From positions 1 through 33,749 of the forward strand of contig ONLD01000017.1 of assembly GCA_900318565.1 (NCBI GenBank): 33,749 nucleotides of DNA, given 5' to 3'. Below, piece after piece: positions 30,660 to 33,749 of the stretch; position 1 is the first letter of the stretch; each line of letters opens with the position of its first letter. The notes beneath the pieces were generated by a model that worked only from the letters and a program-made list of their open reading frames with translations, was not told the origin of the DNA and searched no databases. This stretch comes from an uncultured Bacteroidales bacterium (GTDB lineage Bacteria > Bacteroidota > Bacteroidia > Bacteroidales > UBA932). The translations under genes and the position numbers were made by a program.

Positions 30660-32615
30660 TTATTTATATCTGATGGCGAGCATCGTGAGGTCGTCGCTCT
30701 GCTCCGCGCCGGCGGTAAAAGCGTGGACGGCGTCGGTGAGCTTCGAAATTATATCCTTCGGGCTGCAACCTCTCCACTCGCTCAGCAGCTGCAGGACTCG
30801 CTCTTCGCCGAACTGATCGTGCTCCGTGTTTTCGGCCTCGGTCAGACCGTCGGTGTACAGCAGTATGGTAGTGCCGGGCGCAATGACCTTGTTCTGACGC
30901 AGGTAGCGCCATTCGCTGTCGATTCCCAGAGGAATATTCGACTCGACGTCCAGGAATTTCGCCCCGTCGGCATCGATGACGATGGGGACGTTGTGGCCTG
31001 CATTGCAGAAGTGGAATGCGCCCGAAGAAAGACTGATCATTCCGACGAAGAACGTCGCGAACATCAAGGATTCGTTGCGTCCCGTCATCGCTTCATTGAG
31101 ACCCTCGATTATAACGTCGGGCTGCGTCTCGTGGGCCGACAGGGCGTGGAACTGCGTGTTTATCCCGGCCATCACAAGCGAAGCCGGAACCCCCTTGCCG
31201 GATACGTCGCCTATGCAGAAGAACAGCATATTGTCCCGGATGTGGAAATCGTACATATCGCCGCCGATAATCTTGGCCGGGGTAAGGCTGGCGAAAATCT
31301 TGACGTCGGAACGGTCGGGGAAGGCTTTGGGCAGCATCGACATCTGGATGTCGCGGGCGATGTTCAGCTCGCTTTCGATAGAAGCCCGCTGGGCCGTCGC
31401 GGCCGTGAGCTGGGCGACATAAGTGGACAGCGAGTGCTGCATATCCTCGAATGAATCCCGCAGGCGGCATATTTCGTCCCGGCGCTTGATTCTGGGAAGT
31501 TCCGTCTTGAAGTTGCCCTTGGCTATTTCTTCAGCCGAGGCAGCGAGTTTGACAAGGGGCCTGGTAGTGCTGTGGATGCTCATCCGGCACACTATCATTA
31601 TCACTATCACGGCAAGGCCGATGAACAGCAGCATAAGAAAGCCCAGAAGCACACCCGGGAGGGCTATCGACTTGACCGGCACTACGATGCCCATTGACCA
31701 GCCCGTGCTCTGGAGAGGCCCGTAGTACACGTAAACAGACTGTCCGTTGACGTAAATCTGCGACGACCCTGTCTTGCCGTCCATCATATCACGGCCGGCT
31801 TTTATGTAGCTGCCGTCATCGTCGGGATCGGCATAATCGAAAAAGGTTTTCTTGAGGACGCGGCTGGTATCGGGGTGGACGATGAATTCACCGTTGTTGC
31901 CAAGTATGAAGCTGTAGGTGCGGTATGTCGGGTCGCCTTCGATGAAACTGAAGGTTGAGGTGCGGCGGGCATTATCCTTGGTGTCGTTCTCCTCAAGCTG
32001 TGTTTTGAGCCATTCCAGCTTAAGGTCGGCTCCCATCACGGCCACGGTGTTGCCTTTGCGGTCGCGCACGGGGAGCGAGTAGGTGCATACCACGGCACGT
32101 GCGCCGTCCCGGTCGAAGTAAGGATCCGACCAGGCACCTTCCGGATGCTCCAACCCTTTTTTATACCACTCCATATTGAAATAATCGTGCTGCCCGGAGC
32201 CTATCTGACGGATGTTGATTTCACCTGCGACAGAGTCCCGCGAGGCGTAAGGCTCGAACCACCGTCCGGCATCGCTGAAATAATTGGGGATGAATCCGAC
32301 ACTGGCCCCATTTACATATGGGTTGAGGTGAAGTTCATCGCCCAGGGCGGAGCAAACATTGGAGGGCCTGGCAAGGTTGTAGCTGATTTCGTCTTCTATG
32401 TTGGCGGCGGAAATCTCCACGGCGGACAGCCAGAGATCCATTTCTTCATTGGTGATTTCCATCACGTCAATGAAGTGGGAGCCGATTTGCTGCCCGAACC
32501 TCGTCACTGAATGGTAGAAGACCCATCCTGAAAGCAGCAGCATCGTCACCAGCACGATGGCTATGACCCTGTTGGTGATGCGCCTTGAAAACGAACGCGG
32601 ATATTTCTTCTTCAT
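30660..32615 (-). CDS. Membrane sensor with Cache domain and SpoIIE/PP2C phosphatase
   Basis: A 651-residue protein: membrane segment about 17-34, periplasmic Cache-like domain about 35-315 (WYKKGLEHPEGAWSDPYFDR, FILGNNGEFIVHPD), second segment about 318-343, HAMP about 345-400, a helical linker, and a PPM/SpoIIE phosphatase from about 426. Metal-binding motifs are intact: GGDMYDF (451-457), GDVSGKGVPA (469-478), LYTDGLTEA and SDDLTML. It probably dephosphorylates a phosphoserine on a partner, typically an anti-sigma-factor antagonist, in response to an external signal; no such partner is in the window. The ATG at 32615 (MKKKYPRSFSRR) fits a cytoplasmic N-terminus. Confidence 0.93.
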   Translation of the reverse strand: MKKKYPRSFSRRITNRVIAIVLVTMLLLSGWVFYHSVTRFGQQIGSHFIDVMEITNEEMDLWLSAVEISAANIEDEISYNLARPSNVCSALGDELHLNPYVNGASVGFIPNYFSDAGRWFEPYASRDSVAGEINIRQIGSGQHDYFNMEWYKKGLEHPEGAWSDPYFDRDGARAVVCTYSLPVRDRKGNTVAVMGADLKLEWLKTQLEENDTKDNARRTSTFSFIEGDPTYRTYSFILGNNGEFIVHPDTSRVLKKTFFDYADPDDDGSYIKAGRDMMDGKTGSSQIYVNGQSVYVYYGPLQSTGWSMGIVVPVKSIALPGVLLGFLMLLFIGLAVIVIMIVCRMSIHSTTRPLVKLAASAEEIAKGNFKTELPRIKRRDEICRLRDSFEDMQHSLSTYVAQLTAATAQRASIESELNIARDIQMSMLPKAFPDRSDVKIFASLTPAKIIGGDMYDFHIRDNMLFFCIGDVSGKGVPASLVMAGINTQFHALSAHETQPDVIIEGLNEAMTGRNESLMFATFFVGMISLSSGAFHFCNAGHNVPIVIDADGAKFLDVESNIPLGIDSEWRYLRQNKVIAPGTTILLYTDGLTEAENTEHDQFGEERVLQLLSEWRGCSPKDIISKLTDAVHAFTAGAEQSDDLTMLAIRYK

Positions 32616-32704
32616 TCAGGAAATGTTTTAATTATTGCCGCCGTAAATATACAAAATAGATTTTGATTGCGCTCCCTTCCGGCTCCTTTCCTGTATTCTT
32701 GTCA

Positions 32705-32733
32705 TTGCCGCTCGTATTTTTTTACTATATTTG
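32705..32733 (+). promoter_or_regulatory. Promoter of the hydroxyacyl-CoA dehydrogenase gene
   Basis: TTG (32705-32707), 18 nt, TATATTTG (32726-32733). The start is expected near 32740, leaving a 60-nt A/T-rich leader. The opposite strand of this gap must carry the phosphatase promoter, which I could not define. Confidence 0.7.
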
Positions 32734-32799
32734 GGGACTGAAGAGGCTAAGCGACAGTAGATAAACACTTTTCGATACAATTAAAACAGTTAGTTCCTT

Positions 32800-33749
32800 A
32801 TGAAAAAAGTAGTCATTGCAGGAGGCGGCGTGCTTGGGAGCCAGATAGCGTTCCAGGCAGCTTATTGTGGTTTCGATGTAACGATTTGGCTTCGCAGCCA
32901 GGGAAGCATAGGCCGTACCCAGCCCAAAATCGACAGTCTTCTCAAATCCTACACGGATGCGATTTCCCTGATGGCTTCCGAGCAGGGCGGCGCTTCCTGG
33001 TGCCGCGGCATCGCCGACGCCGACGGCTTTGACCCTGAAGCTTGCCGCCAGAAAGCGCAGAATGCCCATTCATCCATAAAGCTCGAACTGGATATGGCCA
33101 AGGCTGCCGCCGACGCCGACATCATCATCGAGTCCGTCGCCGAGAATGTAAAGGACAAGATTGCTTTCTATCAGGCACTTGCGCCGCTTATGCCGGCAAA
33201 GACCATACTCTGCACCAACTCCTCCACGCTTCTGCCCTCCACCTTCGCGGCACATACGGGCCGTCCCGACAAATACCTCTCGCTGCACTTCGCCAACTCG
33301 ATTTGGAAGAACAATACGGCAGAGGTGATGGCCCAGGACAAGACCTCCAAGGAGTCGTTCGAGGCCGTAATGGCTTTCGCCAACGAAATCCGTATGATAG
33401 CCCTCCCCGTCAACAAGGAGAAGAACGGATACCTTCTCAACTCTATGCTGGTGCCCTTCCTGCTTTCCGGACTCGACCTGTACGTCAACGGCGTCAGCGA
33501 CCCCGAGAGCATCGACAAGGCCTGGAAATATGGCACCGGTGCGCCCAGAGGACCGTTTGAGATTTTCGATGTGGTCGGAATCAACACCGCCTACAACATC
33601 GTCCTCCAGTATCAGAAGGTCCCCGGACTCTTCAGCCCGCTGCTCCGTAAGATGATGATGCCCTACAATTTCAAGGGTATGATAGAAGTCTTCCGCAAGA
33701 TGATTGCGGACGGCAAGCTCGGCAAGAGTTCAGGCGAGGGCTTCTATAA
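32800..33749 (+). CDS. 3-hydroxyacyl-CoA dehydrogenase (3' end beyond window)
   Basis: Oxidises L-3-hydroxyacyl-CoA with NAD+ (fatty acid or butyrate-type metabolism). The Rossmann motif is GGGVLG (residues 8-13), followed by an Asp-ending second strand (FDVTIWLRS). The substrate-binding NSS is in CTNSSTL, and the catalytic His is in SLHFANSIWKNNTAEVM, which differs from the usual HFFNP-x-x-x-x-LVE and marks a subfamily. The C-terminal domain (NGYLLNSMLVPFLLSGLDL, GAPRGPFEIFDVVG) is complete to SSGEGFY. The frame is open at the last base: TAT is a full codon and the final AA begins the next one, so the apparent TAA is out of frame. Confidence 0.93.
   Translation, partial: MKKVVIAGGGVLGSQIAFQAAYCGFDVTIWLRSQGSIGRTQPKIDSLLKSYTDAISLMASEQGGASWCRGIADADGFDPEACRQKAQNAHSSIKLELDMAKAAADADIIIESVAENVKDKIAFYQALAPLMPAKTILCTNSSTLLPSTFAAHTGRPDKYLSLHFANSIWKNNTAEVMAQDKTSKESFEAVMAFANEIRMIALPVNKEKNGYLLNSMLVPFLLSGLDLYVNGVSDPESIDKAWKYGTGAPRGPFEIFDVVGINTAYNIVLQYQKVPGLFSPLLRKMMMPYNFKGMIEVFRKMIADGKLGKSSGEGFY

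Noticed and set aside
33741-33749. Apparent TAA stop at the last three bases
   Set aside because: In the frame of the dehydrogenase the codons are TTC TAT followed by AA, so the gene continues beyond the window.

Overview
The window comes from a member of the Bacteroidota, most likely an uncultured GC-rich Bacteroidales lineage. The evidence is the gene families present (DUF3098, DUF4270, fimbrillin-like and DUF4988 lipoproteins, a short GT5 protein) and repeated matches to the phylum's promoter consensus (TTTG, 17-20 nt, TAnnTTTG). AT-rich leaders without Shine-Dalgarno sites also precede most genes. No species can be named from sequence alone.

Layout. 1-1771 (minus): ftsX, a DUF3098 gene and uppP (cut by the window edge), an envelope operon. 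1841-4377 (plus): a short starch-synthase-like GT5 protein and a DUF4270 lipoprotein, ending at a strong terminator. 4706-15189 (plus): a 22-gene ribosomal cluster from rplP to rplQ, including secY, map, infA and rpoA. It starts at rplP behind its own promoter; the usual first half of the S10 cluster (rpsJ to rpsC) is not upstream. 15290-17503: hppA, a membrane pyrophosphatase. 17522-19597 (minus): an AroD-AroA fusion of the shikimate pathway. 19673-20488: a short-chain dehydrogenase, followed by tRNA-Leu(CAA).

20625-25560 is an accessory stretch. It holds a repeat-rich non-coding block, a solitary XRE-type HTH gene, a small peptide gene with a fimbrillin-like lipoprotein, an ISL3/ISAon1-type insertion sequence, a candidate small structured RNA on the minus strand, and the remnant of a winged-helix gene. 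25563-26928 is a short operon: a PgeF-like protein, a membrane protein with an apparent in-frame stop near its start, and a HARE-HTH-like protein. 27242-29731 encodes a large surface lipoprotein (DUF4988, two FISUMP-like domains, one Big_2 domain). 29752-32615 (minus) encodes a SpoIIE/PP2C sensor phosphatase and a lipoprotein with an internal duplication. 32800 to the end is a 3-hydroxyacyl-CoA dehydrogenase cut by the window edge.

Most worth a second look: (1) the minus-strand unit at about 24977-25108, which has a full promoter, nested stems and an intrinsic terminator but no ORF; (2) a REP-like palindromic repeat with two copies in the non-coding block and a third, diverged copy apparently carried in frame inside aroD; (3) the ribosomal cluster broken before rplP; (4) a perfect 16-bp inverted copy of the tRNA-Leu 3' end just past the tRNA terminator; (5) a complete promoter with three TGTCGGAATA repeats inside a gene remnant directly upstream of the pgeF operon. 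All homology calls are from recognition of motifs; no database search was run.
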